A stretch of DNA of 64,000 nucleotides, taken from contig PZPK01000016.1 of assembly GCA_006212045.1 (NCBI GenBank), positions 38,086 to 102,085 on the forward strand, read 5' to 3'. Origin of the DNA: Oleiphilus sp. GTDB lineage: Bacteria > Pseudomonadota > Gammaproteobacteria > Pseudomonadales > Oleiphilaceae. Positions 63,963 through 64,000 of the stretch are shown here, piece by piece. Both the position numbers and the translations under genes were made by a program. Every line of letters begins with the position of its first letter. Positions within the stretch are counted from its first letter, which is position 1. The notes under the pieces are model-generated. The model did not search any database. It was not told where the DNA came from and saw nothing but the letters and a program-made list of their open reading frames with translations.

Positions 63963-64000
63963 AATCCTGCCAGCCGCGCCAAATACAAAAGAACCACCCT
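63963..64000 (+). repeat. Direct repeat over tRNA-Arg 3' end, copy 2 (runs off the window)
   Basis: An exact copy of 63814-63851: the 3' half of the T-arm, acceptor strand, CCA and the beginning of the terminator, without the 5' part of a tRNA. It reaches the window edge, so its full length is unknown. It could be an att-like duplication or the start of a repeated array. Confidence 0.85.

Noticed and set aside
63639..63997. Minus-strand reading frames over the tRNA genes with a repeated RLAGFEPATTWFEA-type motif
   Set aside because: They are the well-known false translations of tRNA antisense sequence; the tRNA structures explain the DNA fully.
1..64000. CRISPR arrays, insertion sequences, integrons
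   Set aside because: No regularly spaced repeats, no transposase or integrase reading frames and no attC-like sites were seen in the window.

Overview
The window is chromosomal DNA of a gammaproteobacterium, most likely a marine member of the Pseudomonadales/Cellvibrionales/Oceanospirillales group. The order alaS-lysC-csrA-tRNA-Ser(GCT)-tRNA-Arg(ACG) at the right end and pilA|pilBCD-coaE-yacG at the left are arrangements known from Pseudomonas and relatives. Base composition is moderate. The tail-gene, pilin-modification and polysaccharide stretches look AT-richer by eye than the housekeeping blocks; this was not computed.

Layout. (1) 1-5902: right end of a prophage or prophage remnant, with five tail or tail-fibre genes (the first cut by the window edge) and a lone DNA adenine methylase. 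One tail protein carries a sialate-O-acetylesterase-like domain, three short repeats and a LamG-like domain. (2) 5903-6255: gene-free boundary holding a 17-bp tandem repeat and a cloverleaf-like structured element with GGA-containing loops. (3) 6256-13088, minus strand: trmO, an unknown exported protein, a HIT-family gene, yacG, coaE and pilD, then pilC and pilB. A strong bidirectional terminator separates pilC from pilD. (4) 13089-25425: pilA behind a near-consensus sigma-54 promoter, followed by what looks like a pilin-modification island. It holds a GT-C membrane glycosyltransferase, a TfpX/TfpZ-type pilin accessory protein, six further glycosyltransferases and an unusual three-part protein joining a periplasmic beta-rich domain, a phosphoethanolamine-transferase-like domain and a GDPD-like domain. 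(5) 25854-26165: a ComEA-like helix-hairpin-helix protein. (6) 26533-58438: a Wzx/Wzy-type capsule or exopolysaccharide locus.

The polysaccharide locus reads as follows. Wzi, a six-SLBB export protein and a kinase-less Wzz-type co-polymerase provide export and chain-length control. RfbB, RfbA and a VioA-like aminotransferase should give dTDP-4-amino-4,6-dideoxyglucose; WbqC, two tandem GH43-like propeller proteins, a GNAT acetyltransferase and a methyltransferase follow and may modify it. Wzx, Wzy and several glycosyltransferases assemble the repeat unit. An AsnB-like amidotransferase, a two-domain oxidoreductase and a heparinase II/III protein come next. PglC, PglD, PglE and PglF homologues should make and transfer diacetylbacillosamine as the first sugar. 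WecB and WecC, on the opposite strand, should make UDP-ManNAcA. (7) 58522-63832: an RDD membrane protein, alaS, lysC, csrA and three tRNA genes with a terminator. A second copy of the last tRNA's 3' end plus the start of its terminator begins 149 bp further on and runs off the window.

The best candidates for undescribed biology are the EptA-GDPD fusion in the pilin locus, the paired cytoplasmic GH43-like proteins inside a biosynthetic operon, and the GGA-loop element at the prophage boundary.
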